Assembly: GCA_002812745.2 (NCBI GenBank)
Contig: NCSJ02000111.1
Coordinates: 1 to 64,000 of the forward strand
Length of the DNA stretch: 64,000 bases
Source: Scytalidium lignicola
Lineage: Eukaryota > Ascomycota > Leotiomycetes
Direction: 5' to 3'
Both the position numbers and the translations under genes were made by a program. This document shows positions 21,464 through 33,643 of this stretch, in pieces (the stretch's first letter is position 1; each line of letters begins with the position of its first letter). A model generated the notes under the pieces. The model worked only from the letters and a program-made list of their open reading frames with translations, was not told where the DNA came from and ran no database searches.

Positions 21464-24400
21464 ATGGTTTCCTCACCTCCATTCTATTCATATAAGGAGA
21501 CACGATTGAACCTTGATGTGGCGACTCCAGGCTCTACCATCCTTATTCGAATACCTCCACCTGGATCAACTTCATCGAGAATACCTCAGAAACGTTCTCA
21601 ATTAGCCGATCCAGCTGTTGCAGAGGATGAGACTGCATTCAGGCAGAGGTATCTAGCAACTGCCGCATCGATATACCACCGAAGATACTACAAGTATCCC
21701 GGAAGTTTTTTATGGAGGATTCTGGAGGACGACAAACTACTTTCGATACGTGTGGTCGACGTTTCCAAACAGCGAGGGACAGCTGATGCGAATCGCACCC
21801 TCCGTTTGGCATTTCCAAGCCCTATAAAACCCGGCTGCATTGCACTTTCCGATTCAAACGAGCATGACATCCTTAGTGTTTTTGTTTTGACTGAATCTAA
21901 TCACCTCTATTCCCTAAGCTTGCGACCTGACTTCTTTTGGAGGCATAGCAGCACAGAGAACGCCATCGCAGATTGGTGTAAATCTTACTCCTCTTCTGCA
22001 TTTGGCTTCAAGCATCCTCTCAGATTAGTCGCACTGTCGGCGGATGAATTGCTCTTCTCTCTACATGATGGCGGACTTCTTAAGTTGGATAGGAGACCAG
22101 GAGCAGACGGTAAGCCGAGCTCTGTTCTAAGTATTTTTCTAATGCCATTCTAATATGAGATAGGATCTGAATGGAAAGAGATACACTATAATGAAGGAGG
22201 TTGGGGTCATGGTCTTAGAAGTCTGATTCCGTTCCAGGGTAATAGCATCATTCGTTATGGCAAACTCAACATCGAGTTAACCGCAGTTACGTCAATCGCA
22301 TCACCTTTGACAGATATCGATGGCACACCGTACGCATTTACAGTGACAGTTGATCATCGATTGCGGGTATGGAATCTGTCTACAGGTCGAATTGCTTACA
22401 ATGGTGACTTACTTGGTCGAGAGATTGAGCCAAATGAGACGGGAAAACAATCAATTGATCCTACACAGTGGCGGTTAGTTAAAGTCTACGCCCAAACTGA
22501 AGAAAGGGCATTGTGTGTTACTTATTCACCACTCGGAACGGGTCTGTTTAAGTTCTGGGATGTGACTCCTGCAGACGGAAGTAATCTGGACGTGGTAGAC
22601 ATATTTCCGGAAAACACTCTCGAACCAAAAGCACCAACTTCTGACCTATGGAACCTTGCAGACTTTGAGGTTGTGGTAGATCCGTCAAAAAGGAATTCTT
22701 TCAGAATATGGGTCTTGTGGAAAATAAACACAACTTATGCGGTCCAGAGTCTAGACTTTCATGCTGGTTCGATATCTCGGGTACGGGATGCTTGGAACCA
22801 TGGGTGGATGACGATGACGAATGAAACCATTACAGATGCGCCATTGCCAATTGTATTCCAGGGAGACCCATCCGACGCAACTGATAAATGGTTGGAGTAC
22901 ATATTGTTCCCTGGGAGGTTCACCACAGCTACCATTGAGACAGGTCTGGCTATCTATGAACGTGGCCTGGGAGGATCGAAAGATACTCTGATACAAATGT
23001 CGGGTCATCCGGCTGAAAGAATGAGTTCTCTGATAGCATCAACCGCAACTTTAGGACGAGCGTCGGATGGAAATATGGACTATGAACAATTCCGCATTGC
23101 GACAGATATCCAGTGGCGTAGGTTTTACCGGTTGCTCGTTGAGTTAGACAAACAACGTGGGGAAGCGTTCTCATTAGTAGTCGATCCATCAGGTGGAATG
23201 CCCTGGGTTGTATCGGCCGATGGAATATCATCCATCAGAAACTGTAGTAGTTTGGAGCGGATGTGGCATAATCCCGCAGTACCTCTCCCAGATACTGAAC
23301 ATGTAGCTACTCTCATCTCCACTGCAGCTTCCTTTCGTGATGGATTTTCAAACCAACTCCTTTATAACAGCAATTCCCGGCTATTGGAGGAGCTCTTCGA
23401 GGAACCATCGGATATTGAACCTGTGAGAATGAGGTCATATTACGATATGTGTGACTTTACACGTCAAATTAGCGATGAGGATTACGCGCAATTGGTGTCT
23501 AACTTAGGAGGTAGTTTCAGGAATGTTACGCCTCAGGTCTACGAGGCTTTGTTGGAAGTCATGGGTGCCAGTATCGACGAGGATAGGCGGCTGCATGAAC
23601 ATCCGCTCTCGGAGTTTGGCAATAAATTAGTCGTTCGAGGAGTGCAGGAAATCGTTGAGTTACATCGTAGGATTTGTTTAGATCAGCTAATGCTGCTGGT
23701 TTTCTTAGAGGCCGAGATCAATCACCAAGAAGACGGAATCGATTTTGAGACTACTCCAATATTTCACCAGCTATTAATAATGCTGAAGAGACTTGAGCTC
23801 ATCGGTCTCCTTGCAAAAAGGCAAATCTCTCTAACTTCACCCAGAGTTGATCGCCTTTCTTCGAAAGACAAGGTTATGGGAAAGAAACACGTGTCTGATA
23901 CCGAAACTATCACAGTTTTGGAAGGGGTTCTTCGACATCTTCTGGGACTCGATGTCCACAAGGGAGAGTCTATGTCTGCAGTTTTAACGGATACCCTCAT
24001 CCAGATTTGCGCTCCAGATAGCGAGTACGAGATGCCCCCAACTATTGTCCAATGCTTTCTTCTAAAGCATGACCGACCAGATCTGGCCATGGAGTTTGCA
24101 AGATTTGCCGGCCAAGACCCGTTTTCTACCTATATCCAAGGTAGAACTTACCTGGCTTCTGGCGATAGTTTTAAGGCATCTATCCTTTTCAAAAGGGCTG
24201 CATATGGCATGGGTATGATTTCAGACTTTACAGAATATTATAGAGGAAGCTAACCTCAGTCACAGCCCATTCTGAGCCAAAGAACCATGCTAACTATGGG
24301 AGTGCTGGTTATCTGGACGAAACCGAGAAAATGCTTTTGAACGCAGGCCTCCCTAAATATTACTCTCATATCGTTACTCTCTATGAAAGGGAAAAAGAGT

Positions 24401-25122
24401 ATTCCTACGTTATTGACTTCGCTAGATTAGCACTTCAGTTTATCAGACCAGAACATGGTGATAAGAACACCAACGAGTTACAAACTGAAATGCACAGTCG
24501 TCTTTTCAATGCAGCTGTCCATACATGTCGTTACGAGCTCGCTCATTCCACCTTACTCCTTTTCATAGATACGGCGCTCCAACACTCGTCATTACGAACC
24601 CTATTGACAAAAATGTGCGAAACTTCTTGTACAGCTCAACTTGTTGATTTGCCATTTATTGGGCTCCAAGATATTGTGGATGAAATATTGTCACAGAAAT
24701 GTCAAAGTATTGTGGATGTCACAGTTGGGGTACCATACCACAACATCTTATATGCTTGGCGTATTAAACGGAATAATTTCCGCGGTGCTGCTGCTATTTC
24801 ACTGGAGCGATTGCACAAATTACAACAATCTAGCAATGAAGACAAAGTGATGATATCCGAGGAACTTGAGACTCCGATTACGAAGGAATATTTGGCACTT
24901 ATTAATGCTCTAAGTTGCGTGGATCCAAAACAGGCATGGATTGTTTATGAAAGCTTTCCTCCTAGAGGCTCTGGTCAAAAAGCTAGCGCAACATCAGTAA
25001 AGAGAACTCTAATTACGCTTGAGGACATCAGGAAAGGATATCAGGAGGAATTGGATAGGATTGCGGCAATCGAAAACAATCAATTCGCGCTCATGGGAGG
25101 GGATGAAATGGATATTTTATAA
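21464..25122 (+). CDS. NUP120: nucleoporin Nup120/Nup160
   Basis: Exons 21464-22109, 22164-24212 and 24266-25122; introns of 54 and 53 bp; 1183 residues, close to the family norm. It is a scaffold subunit of the Y-shaped Nup84/Nup107-160 subcomplex of the nuclear pore. The N-terminal half reads as a beta-propeller, with blade-like stretches such as LTDIDGTPYAFTVTVDHRLRVW and TGRIAYNG. The C-terminal half is alpha-helical (from about IVELHRRICLDQLMLLVF to KMLLNAGLPKYYSHIVTLYE and GAAAISLERLH). No membrane segments. The gene is convergent with VPS26, only about 190 bp between stops. Confidence 0.92.
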
Positions 25123-25313
25123 TCAGCATCTGCGACTGAGGTGATTGGCGTAATTCGGAAATCAAGAAGGGGTGTATTATAGGAGTCTTGCCACAGATGG
25201 AAGATCAGCGCCGGAAATCTCTCCATCGTTCACGATATGTGAATAAAAATTAACACCTGCCCATTACTACGATATCCCACTTGTTAATATACATATATGC
25301 AGAGTGATATAGG

Positions 25314-26539
25314 TCATGCTTGGGGTGTTCTCTCAGGAGGCGGTGCGCCGGTGATCTGTGTCTGTTGACCTAGGGCTTCTGCAATTTCTGGTTGTTGGCG
25401 ATATAGAACTATTTCCGACTGCTTGAAGTATCTTCGCGCATCTGTTTATTGTAGGTGTTAGCAGCGTTGTAGATAACGTGAGTTAGATTTGATGTCTAGG
25501 ACGGAACAAGGCTTTGCATACCTTCATCAATAAGGACGAGGCTTAGATAGTATCTCGTTGAGAANTTTTTTGTTAACCTCACGAAATGTAGGAGTCAGGT
25601 CGAAACCGCCAAGGAATAGACGGATTGGAATAGTCTCTCCTATAATAGTTTAGATATTGTCACTGCGCCTGCCTTGGAAAGAGCAGCACCATACCTCTTG
25701 ATGGAGAGCCATCCATGATCTGTGGAATGTCAGCATGTTTGAATCAAACTTTGGATTGATATTGCTAACCTCAAATCGAACAAGGGTTTCGCTTTCATTA
25801 TATTGATTCGGCGCAGCCCCAGTTGTCTCCCGCCGTATAATCGACAGTTCCATGTGCTTGATCTTCAATCTGACTAGGAGGAAGTAGATACGCCCCACAA
25901 TCACATCTTTAAGGTGATATTTTGACTTGGAATACTCAAATTCAATGTGTAGACAATCCTCAATTCCTACGTCCATCTTTATAGAACTGTTCATCTCAGG
26001 CGGTATGCGATATGAATAGACCCATATATCCTTCTCCCTGATTACATCTGCCATTCTTCGTGAGACAGTAACTCGCACAAAATATCGCAGCTTCACGTTG
26101 ATGCCATTGTAGGACTCGTATTGCTTCTCGACATTCTTGAAATTGAAATCGAAGGTCTGTGGGTGCTGCAGCTCACCCGGCGCAGCAAGCTCCTGCCCAA
26201 GGGATAGAAATTCATAATGATTGCCGCGGTCAAAAAACATCTCTAGAGAGGAGGTAAGCTCTAGCTATACAAGGGTAACATTCAACTGCGCCTAAGTCAT
26301 TATATGGAACCATAACACTTACCTATAGTCCCTATGAACTGGACCTTAATTCCGGTATGCTCTAATCTCTTTCCATCTTTCGGCCGGATCGTGACGGCGC
26401 CTTTGACTGATTCTCCATCCTTATAGAGCGGCGCCTTCTCTCTTCGATTCTTGTCCAATTTCACATCCACCATAGCTCTTTCGTCTCCATCTTCTAATAC
26501 GATGTCGATATCGACTGGCGTGGAAAAGAAGTATGACAT
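25314..26539 (-). CDS. VPS26: retromer subunit Vps26 (one exon carries a frame-breaking N)
   Basis: Exons 26539-26323, 26242-25770, 25719-25695 (25 nt), 25639-25522 and 25441-25314; about 319 residues once the N is ignored. Vps26 is the arrestin-fold subunit of the cargo-selective retromer that retrieves receptors from endosomes to the Golgi. Visible: MSYFFSTPVDIDI start, KAPLYKDGESVKG, the FDFNFKNVEKQYESYNG region, LRYFVRVTVSR, CLHIEFEYSKSKYHLKDVIVGRIYFLLVRLKI, and the C-terminal segment IPIRLFLGGFDLTPTFREVNKKFSTRYYLSLVLIDE (split here by the N at 25565 inside an A-rich run). Ignoring the N restores the conserved KKFSTRYY. A second in-frame ATG lies one codon upstream (26542); the inner one fits the family start. 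Confidence 0.93.
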
Positions 26540-26978
26540 CATCCACTACTATATCTGCGACATCTAATGAGGTGATGATAGCTTGCAATCGTTCATGAAG
26601 GAAGCGCAATTGAGTTAGGAACAGATGCAGCCTGGGGTTCACGGCTTAGATGTTAAGTGTTTACGGAGGACGTTAGCGACGTCGATACAACAGACAAGGC
26701 TTCAGCCTCTTCCCAAGCGCACGGGCCAGTTCGAGCAGCCGATATTTATTGCGTATTGGGCGCAAGCTACGAAAGTATATCTGCCCGCTTTCACACAGTT
26801 TAGTAGCCGTGATAGCTCTACTGCAACAGAGTCTTGAGGTGGAAAACCTTTCGTGATTCCAATTCACGAGGACATTCAGAAGAAAGGCACTTCTCCAGCT
26901 AAATAGGACTTCTGCGTGCCAGACTGGAGCGTTTTTAATCTCTTTGCTTTCGCTCCGTAACGGTGCGCGGGGTCCAAT
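26540..26978. other. divergent promoter region of VPS26 and LSM8
   Basis: 439 bp shared by two divergent housekeeping genes. The open frames on either strand are shadows or chance. No specific sites recognised. Confidence 0.5.
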
Positions 26979-27416
26979 ATGTCTCTTCATGGCTATGTCA
27001 ATAGTAAGCATCCTTTTGCCTACCACATTTTTTCTCATGCATGTGTGTTGATATCGCTTACAACGTTCTGACAGATGGATAGAAAAAGTATTAGTTTTGA
27101 CTAGCGACTCGAGAACTCTTGTTGGCACTCTACTCTCATGTGACCAAATGACCAATTTGGTAAGTTTTTCTCTAGACTACAAAATTGTCAGATGCGGTAT
27201 AACAGCCTAATCCCTATACAGGTTCTCTCAGATACACATGAGCGCATTATCCGTCCACCAGATGATCCTGAACCGTCTAGCGAAATTGCCCATGGCCTGT
27301 ACTTGATAAGGGGCGATAACGTGGTTGTGGTTGGATTGGTTGATGAGCAGTTAGATGAGAGTATTAATTGGTTAGAGGTTAGAGGATCAGTTATTGGAGG
27401 AGTCAAACATTCGTGA
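26979..27416 (+). CDS. LSM8: U6 snRNA-associated Sm-like protein LSm8
   Basis: Exons 26979-27003 (25 nt), 27083-27159 and 27222-27416; introns 79 and 62 bp; 98 residues, typical for the family. LSm8 replaces LSm1 in the nuclear LSm2-8 ring that binds the U6 snRNA 3' end. Visible: start MSLHGYVNKKVLVLTSDSR, Sm1 motif segment RTLVGTLLSCDQMTNLVLSD, the LSm8-type linker HERIIRPPDDPEP, and Sm2 motif LIRGDNVVVVG followed by LVDEQLDESINW. The combination of RPPDDPEP and the C-terminal VIGGVKH distinguishes LSm8 from LSm1. Confidence 0.93.
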
Positions 27417-27819
27417 CAAAGATAATCTGGTAGAGAGGGTAGCAACATGAGAATAGGAATGATCCAAACGTGATCGTTTTACGAGGATGAGAGGAAGGAG
27501 GAAACTGTCTAACACATGGTCGAAATCGAGGCTGGTATGGGGAGGGTAGGCATTCAAATGCTTCGCGGGAAGATCAAGAGACGAATACTTGCATTGATGA
27601 GTTCATGTCGTGGGAGCCTTCAATAGGCTCGTTGTCAGGTCATATATGATGACTACATTTCACATGAATAAGTTAGCACGGTTTGTAATTGATTACTCTA
27701 TTTTAAGACTCCTATATTTGTTGTTTATCCTTAGTGGCTAACTGATGATTATCAACAAATCCTCTTCAAGCCCAATAGTCAGTAATCTTAATTCAGATTT
27801 CATCATAACACATATCTCC
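27417..27819. other. intergenic between convergent genes
   Basis: 3' regions of LSM8 (+) and the nucleoside hydrolase (-). No gene or repeat supported. Confidence 0.5.
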
Positions 27820-29437
27820 TTAGCCAAAAAGACGTTTCATCAAATATGGGGCAAAAGCATCTTCACCAGGCGTGCTAATAATCCTGTTAATCCTATTCCC
27901 ACTGTTTACGTGGAGCCAGCCGCCGTTGTCACTCGTAGGACCGGTAGACTGATCAGGATCAAGGACAGCACTAGTAAGGTGAATTGATTCCATGGGGTTG
28001 GAGATATCAATAGCTCCCGGACTCTTAACTTGGACCGGCTCGGTAGCTCCTATTTTCCTTCTATTTCGTCTGTCTATCACATGCATACCTCGTGTCCATT
28101 GGCCAGAAGTCTCAACCCGGATATCCTCGGGGGCTTTGGGTGCGAGCATCCATGACGGTTCTCTACGAGTCAGAACATACCAAATGCATAGTGGATCGTG
28201 TAATTCCATCCCAGGGTCTGCCTGTTTCCTTGTGAGAGATTCGATCTTTAATAAAGTCTTTTGAATAAAAGCAGACGTCCATTCTGCAAGTGGACTTCCG
28301 TCCTTTGTAAGTTGACCAGCTTTATCTTGTAAGAGTGATCTTCGTAATAAGTGCGGGCTGGTAACATCAAGCGGGAATAAAGTGAGACTTAAAGTTTTGG
28401 AAAGCTTCGCAGGATACGCTTCAAGAGTAGATAGTTTTCCGGGTATTGGCGGCATGGTGGAGGCAGGATTTGGAGAAGTCAAAGCAAAGACCCGAGCTGT
28501 TGCGACAGCATCTGCATAGGTATTGAATTCAGCCACTGGAGTGACGTTTCCTTCAACATCTATAGCACCGCCCATGACTACAACCTCCTTAACTCGCAAG
28601 AAGGTTTCCGGGTCTTCTGCGGCTGCCAGTGCTAGATTTGTTAATGGTCCCACTGCAACAATCGTGATCGTGTCTGGGGGATTCTCTCGAAGCAGGCGGA
28701 GGATCTCCTTATAGGCAGGTGCCCGAGAAGGTGTAAATAATAATGGTTTGAAGTCATCTCCTAAGGTACCTGCCACTTGTTGCGCACTTGCATCATCAGC
28801 AGGAGATGGATGGAATAGAGCTTTCCAAGTATCAGAAGGAGAGAGGTGAGGGTGCTTGTTTCGTCAGTAGGCTTTGGATCTTAATGGATCTGTTCGACAA
28901 TAACATACAGTTGTGTGGACACCAGCCAGCCCATCTACTCCGTCTAAGATAACAGTTAGATACTTCCATTACTGTTAAGGGGTAAGTCCCAGCCACTCAC
29001 GGAAATAATCTGCCATGAGTAACTCATCTTCTAGAGGATGATCAGCACCAACGGCAACCAGTGGTTTTGAAGCCTTCATGGCCTCAAAACCTTCTGGGAG
29101 TCCTTGGCTTCTTCGCCACTCCAACTCTTTCTCGATGACATGAAAGAGCGCCACGACGTTTCTCAAGCAGCTTTGACGTGACGTCAGCAAAGGGCCTAAA
29201 AATATCATTCGTCTTTAAAACGAACCTTTGCGCTTCCACATTTCCATACGTTACTGAGATCAGGAGGATCTCGACTTCTTCCGGCTTTGCTGCCAGCAAA
29301 AGTAGTAGTGCCAATGTATCATCAACGCCTGAGATCACTATTAGTCCTAGATATTCACAGATGACAATAAAGTAAAGATGACAGTTGGGGTTAGTACCGG
29401 GATCTGTGTCAATAATAACACGGCTAAGGGGAGCCAT
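27820..29437 (-). CDS. inosine-uridine-preferring nucleoside hydrolase
   Basis: Five exons: 29437-29398, 29328-29226, 29170-29001, 28943-28909 and 28854-27820; introns 54-69 bp; 460 residues. It should split nucleosides into ribose and base in purine/pyrimidine salvage. Visible: the Ca2+-binding signature DTDPGVDD (residues 10-17), ISVTYGNV, DGLAGVH, TIVAVGPLTNLALA, VVVMGGAI and the NTYADAVATA region with the C-terminal metal ligand context. It is longer than bacterial members (about 310-350) because of an insert after GVHTTHPHLS, an insert between ALTSPNP and the next core helix, and a C-terminal extension. This is common in fungal members. The upstream in-frame ATG at 29485 is possible, but MAPLSRVIIDTDPG fits the family start. 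Confidence 0.9.
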
Positions 29438-30071
29438 CTTTGTCGCGGAGATCAGAGTTATTTGCAGAGTAGCTATACAGTACAAAGGTCCTTCAAGAAT
29501 AGCAAGGTCTTCTTCTGTACAGAGCCAGCGTTCAGAAGTTGCTCCTTTATCGGCGAATGATCAATTAAAATCTTATTTACTAGTTTTACTCCCACAATTA
29601 TGATAAGCAACTCCACCCAACCCCGCCAAGACTGCACGAACGGTAGCACTCGATGTCAAATCATCGCAGCGGGGCAGCCACAAGTCATAGACTGCAATTG
29701 GAACACTCTCCACTATTCCTCATTTGACTAGTGCTTCCCAATGTAGGATAGCGCATTTTGGCTCCCGCTGATTGGCTGGATACTTGTGGCCATCTGTACC
29801 GATTAACCAGAGCTATATCGCTTTTGGTACCTCCACCTCGTGAATGAGACACGTCTCTTCGTCTCACCTTTAATCAACTGGGTGCATTCATTCTTTTGTT
29901 ACTGTGTTTTCCTTCACAGTCATCCCGAATCATTCTCTCAGCTCTGTTTGGAGAGGGATCACGAGCATTGGACTCCTCAGCCGTGCAGCAGCTGCCCCTG
30001 GGCGTCTCTTTCAATAAATTCGTCTCCTTTGTCTCCTTTATCTCCTTCGCCTCCCCTATCTCGCAACAACC
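29438..30071. other. divergent promoter region
   Basis: 634 bp between the divergent nucleoside hydrolase and coiled-coil genes. The part next to 30072 is CT-rich, consistent with a fungal leader. No further feature seen. Confidence 0.5.
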
Positions 30072-31382
30072 ATGACAACCATCACGACGGTAGGCGGTTG
30101 GATTGTGGTACTGGGAGTTGCTGCACTGTACTTTTATCTTACAAACATCAAAGACGCAAATAAGAGTCGGCGACCTGCGAGTATAAAGCAGGCAAGATCT
30201 ACGGAAGTTCGCAAGGATGTCAAGCCAAGAAGAGTGGTGAAGGACGGGGGAAGCGACAGTGGAGATCAAGGCGGTAGGTCAGGCGAAATAAGTCAGAGGA
30301 AGAAGGCACCTCAGGCTGTCAAATTGGATGTGGAGCAGGAGACTTTTAGGAGCGCGCGGACTAGTAGACAGCCTGAACGGGACGAGGAAGTCGACAATAA
30401 GGAGTTTGCGCGTCAACTCTCGAGTGTTAAGACAGGTACTCTGCTTACTTCAAAGCCCCAGAATGCTGCTCGACAGAAATCTGTTAAACAATCTCGAGCG
30501 CTGGAAAAGAAATTGCCAGTTGAGAACAGCTCTGACAATGCGACTGCCCCATCATCTGCTACTGGAGGTGACGCCGACGACGACCAATCTTCTCTAAACT
30601 CACCAGAGCTAGGCGCTACAGTGGCACCGCCTATGAATAGTGATATCTCTGATATGCTTGAAGCACCTGCCCAAGGCCCTGCAATCCTCAGAGTCACCGA
30701 ATCGGCTGGCCCAGCTCGACCGAAGGAAAAAGCTCGAGCAGCATTCGATCCGGTCGAGACGAAGAAGCAGAGGCAGAACCGCAAGAAGGCTGAGCTGAAC
30801 AAGCAGATCCGGGAACAGGAAGAGAAGGAGCGCAAGATCTTGATGGAGAAACAACGACGGACGGCACGAGAGGCAGAAGGTAGAGCTGCAAAGGATGGAA
30901 GCGCTTTTCTAGCATCCAACCCGCCATCCACATCTGCCTGGGTGGCCCCCTCTGGTTCAACCCAGAGACCCAAGACCGCTGAGGTAAAGCAGATCGACTT
31001 GCTAGACACATACGAGCCATCAACCAAGCAGCCGGCTTCGGACGTGCCGCTAGAAGCAACATATTCTGAAAGCGAGTTAGTTGGTAGTGACTGGCAGAAA
31101 TCTCTACCTTCTGAGGAGGAGCAAATGAGGATTGCAGTCGAGGACACGAACTGGAACGTTGTCAAGGGGAAGGAGAGGGGAAGGAAGAAGAAGGGAGCAG
31201 ACCAAGATACTACCGACAAGCCCAGTCCTGCTGGAGGGCAAGATAGCACCAAAGCACGTCCTGCTTCTGAGCGAAGCGGCCCGGGACAAAAGTGGACGAC
31301 AACGCTGGTCCACGTTGAATCCAATGGAGAAGTTGTGGAATCTGAGAAAGAGCTGCAAGATTCAGAATGGGAGGTTGCGTAA
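30072..31382 (+). CDS. membrane-anchored, charged coiled-coil protein of unknown function
   Basis: Single exon, 436 residues. A single N-terminal hydrophobic segment (about residues 8-26, GGWIVVLGVAALYFYLTNI) is followed immediately by Lys/Arg, as in an ER or outer-membrane signal anchor with a cytosolic body. The middle is disordered and polar. Residues about 220-270 form a long charged coiled coil (KKQRQNRKKAELNKQIREQ ... ERKILMEKQRRTAREAE). Near the C-terminus come short acidic/aromatic motifs around GSDWQKS, EDTNWNVVKGKERGRKKK and DSEWEVA. Similar anchored KEKE-type proteins are conserved in Pezizomycotina, but I cannot name a function. The 336-codon open frame on the opposite strand is an antisense shadow. 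Confidence 0.78.
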   Translation: MTTITTVGGWIVVLGVAALYFYLTNIKDANKSRRPASIKQARSTEVRKDVKPRRVVKDGGSDSGDQGGRSGEISQRKKAPQAVKLDVEQETFRSARTSRQPERDEEVDNKEFARQLSSVKTGTLLTSKPQNAARQKSVKQSRALEKKLPVENSSDNATAPSSATGGDADDDQSSLNSPELGATVAPPMNSDISDMLEAPAQGPAILRVTESAGPARPKEKARAAFDPVETKKQRQNRKKAELNKQIREQEEKERKILMEKQRRTAREAEGRAAKDGSAFLASNPPSTSAWVAPSGSTQRPKTAEVKQIDLLDTYEPSTKQPASDVPLEATYSESELVGSDWQKSLPSEEEQMRIAVEDTNWNVVKGKERGRKKKGADQDTTDKPSPAGGQDSTKARPASERSGPGQKWTTTLVHVESNGEVVESEKELQDSEWEVA

Positions 31383-33643
31383 GCGCGCTTTTCTACGATC
31401 TGGTGAAGGGGATAGGTTGACATGGCAACTTGTCTTTATCTAAGGCGTATAAACCGGCATTTCTGTGTATGTTAGCGGTCGTACCGGAAGGGGATCTGTA
31501 GATTAGCAGCCTTTCTTTCGGGGTATTCCAGGACCGGTTGCTCCTGGACATTTCTTTCTTACCCCCTCTCTACCAGTCTTTTTTGGCCTTGTATATTTGC
31601 ACAGTGGGATGGAGTACATATCGCATGCCATGTCTTTTATGTTACTTGTTTTTATCTTTCATTTTCCTTTCCTTCTAGGAGGCTTACTCTTTCTCGAGTC
31701 AAAAAACCAAAAATTTCCCAGTGCTACACAAAACGTCAATAAGATGGGTTTCTTTACAATGGAGATGGTGTTCTCCCACTGAATCGGTATTCTCGCTGTA
31801 GAACCACTGCTGCTTAGCATAGCCAAATTTCCTTTAAACCAAACACTTGCACAATCTAGAAGAATGCAAAATTTCAATTGCTCCTAAACAGCACCGCATT
31901 TTTGAAGCATTCACTATGAATGAATGAATGCATGTAACTACGTGATAATGTCACATGGGGTATGAAATGGAGTAGGCTGGCTCATTAATTCAGCAATGCA
32001 TTACTTGCGATGAGCCGCTTGACTTGTAACTTGTGGTACTGTACGGTAGAGAAGGGCGGACGTGAAATTACTTCTCAGACCAGTGGTTCGGCGGTGCTGG
32101 CCGTCGTGGTCGATTTGGTTCGCCGGGAAGGGACCGACGCGCAACGACCCCAACTCTAAAGCCAAAGCCGCAGGGCAATAAGTTAATTTGTCGTTGGAAG
32201 ACAATCACAAGGTGGGCATCATGAGATTGGGCACAGAAACCTAAAACTTTCCCTACCACCGTGTCTGTCGCCAGTCATGGCTGGCCCAGGTCAACCATGC
32301 TCCAACTCCCGTCCGTCATTCCACGGCTTCCAGAGACACCAGCAATTTGGCAAAGCACAAATGATCCTCTCCAGGGCAATGTGAGGGGAAGGCAGAACGT
32401 GGTTGGGTGGCTGGGCACGTCGAAAACCAGTCTGCTGTTTGTGGCTACGGTTGCAGAAGCCATCGCTGTTCGTTGCTGGTGGGCTCTCCACCGCCAAAGC
32501 AGAGCAGCCCCATTGTGAACGTGCAGGTCCAGGTGTCCAACGCGTCACACACCGTGGGATTGAGCAGGTTGAATGGCACTGAAGGGCCTCTCTATCTCGA
32601 CTGCATATAGATAACAGAGGAGAGGAGCAGGCGTATATTCTCCATCAGTATTTTTCTGTGCGCCGTCTTTCATGATAAAATCGGTATTGACAACCACCAT
32701 CCTCCACGTCTTCTACGTCTTCTACAGTAGTCTTGCCGTTGTTTGCAGCGAGAATCTTTATCATAATTAATCCGCCCCGAAGCACTGAGCGTTACACGGT
32801 GCCACCTCGCCCAATCATTAATCCGGCCCCCGCGTTACCTTCCATCCGTGGTTCTTCTCGCGCCCGCCGTAACACGGGTCACTTTGCCTTAGTTGGTCCA
32901 TTAGCCCAAAACTACCCCTTACCGATATCGATATCGATACCAGCCAACTACTCACCTATTGTCCCCTTCCCTCTAGGCACGATTTCTTCTTCGTTTCTTC
33001 CTCTCGAGCGATTACCTGTTTCTGCAGTTCCTTCTATTTCGTCCTAATTGCATCCTTCTTCGACTTGGTCGCTCGGAGCCGTTAGGTTTTTCCATTTCGA
33101 CATCAAGGTCACCCCTTTTCTCGCCATTCCAGGACGTACACCAGCGCAGGTTCGCCAGTTTCTCCCTGGAGCACCTTCAAACGCGGGTCACACTCCGAAC
33201 TACCAGTACGCAACTGTACCAATTGCACTGTTCCATATTTAGAGATTTGGTATGTGCGAGTTCCTTTATTTTCCATCGTCTATGATCTGTTTGCTGTCGC
33301 TTGATTCCTTTCTTCCGAGGCTCCCAGGGTTGCAAGGAAACGCCAGGTTTCTCTTCCCTGAAGTCCGATGTAACACATCTGATATGTACCAAACTAGCAC
33401 GTTATTTCCTCCTCTCATATTTATTTATCTAGAATAACAATTGACATTGAATCTGCGAATAGCAATCCCGGCGCCTAATCTGATCCTTGTCGCCTCCTGA
33501 AACAGCACTGCCCGCATCGATTCGTCCTTGGGTTTAGGAATAAAACGAATGCCCCATGTATTCGTAAAACAAAACCATCCCTCTAGATACGCCACCTATC
33601 TGTCTCTGAAAACATTAGTCAACACTAACTCGCCAACTCCCTG
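31383..33643. other. 2.3 kb intergenic region
   Basis: No gene supported. The right half is CT-rich in places and probably holds the long promoter/5' leader of the gene at 33644; several short upstream ATG frames occur there. A nested ATATCGATATCGAT-type palindrome lies near 32925-32938. The many short frames around 32000-32600 on both strands have no recognisable homology. Confidence 0.5.

Noticed and set aside
30413..31423. 336-codon open frame on the minus strand
   Set aside because: It is fully antisense to the plus-strand coiled-coil gene, Ser/Phe/Leu-rich, and has no domain. The plus frame has the membrane anchor and coiled coil.
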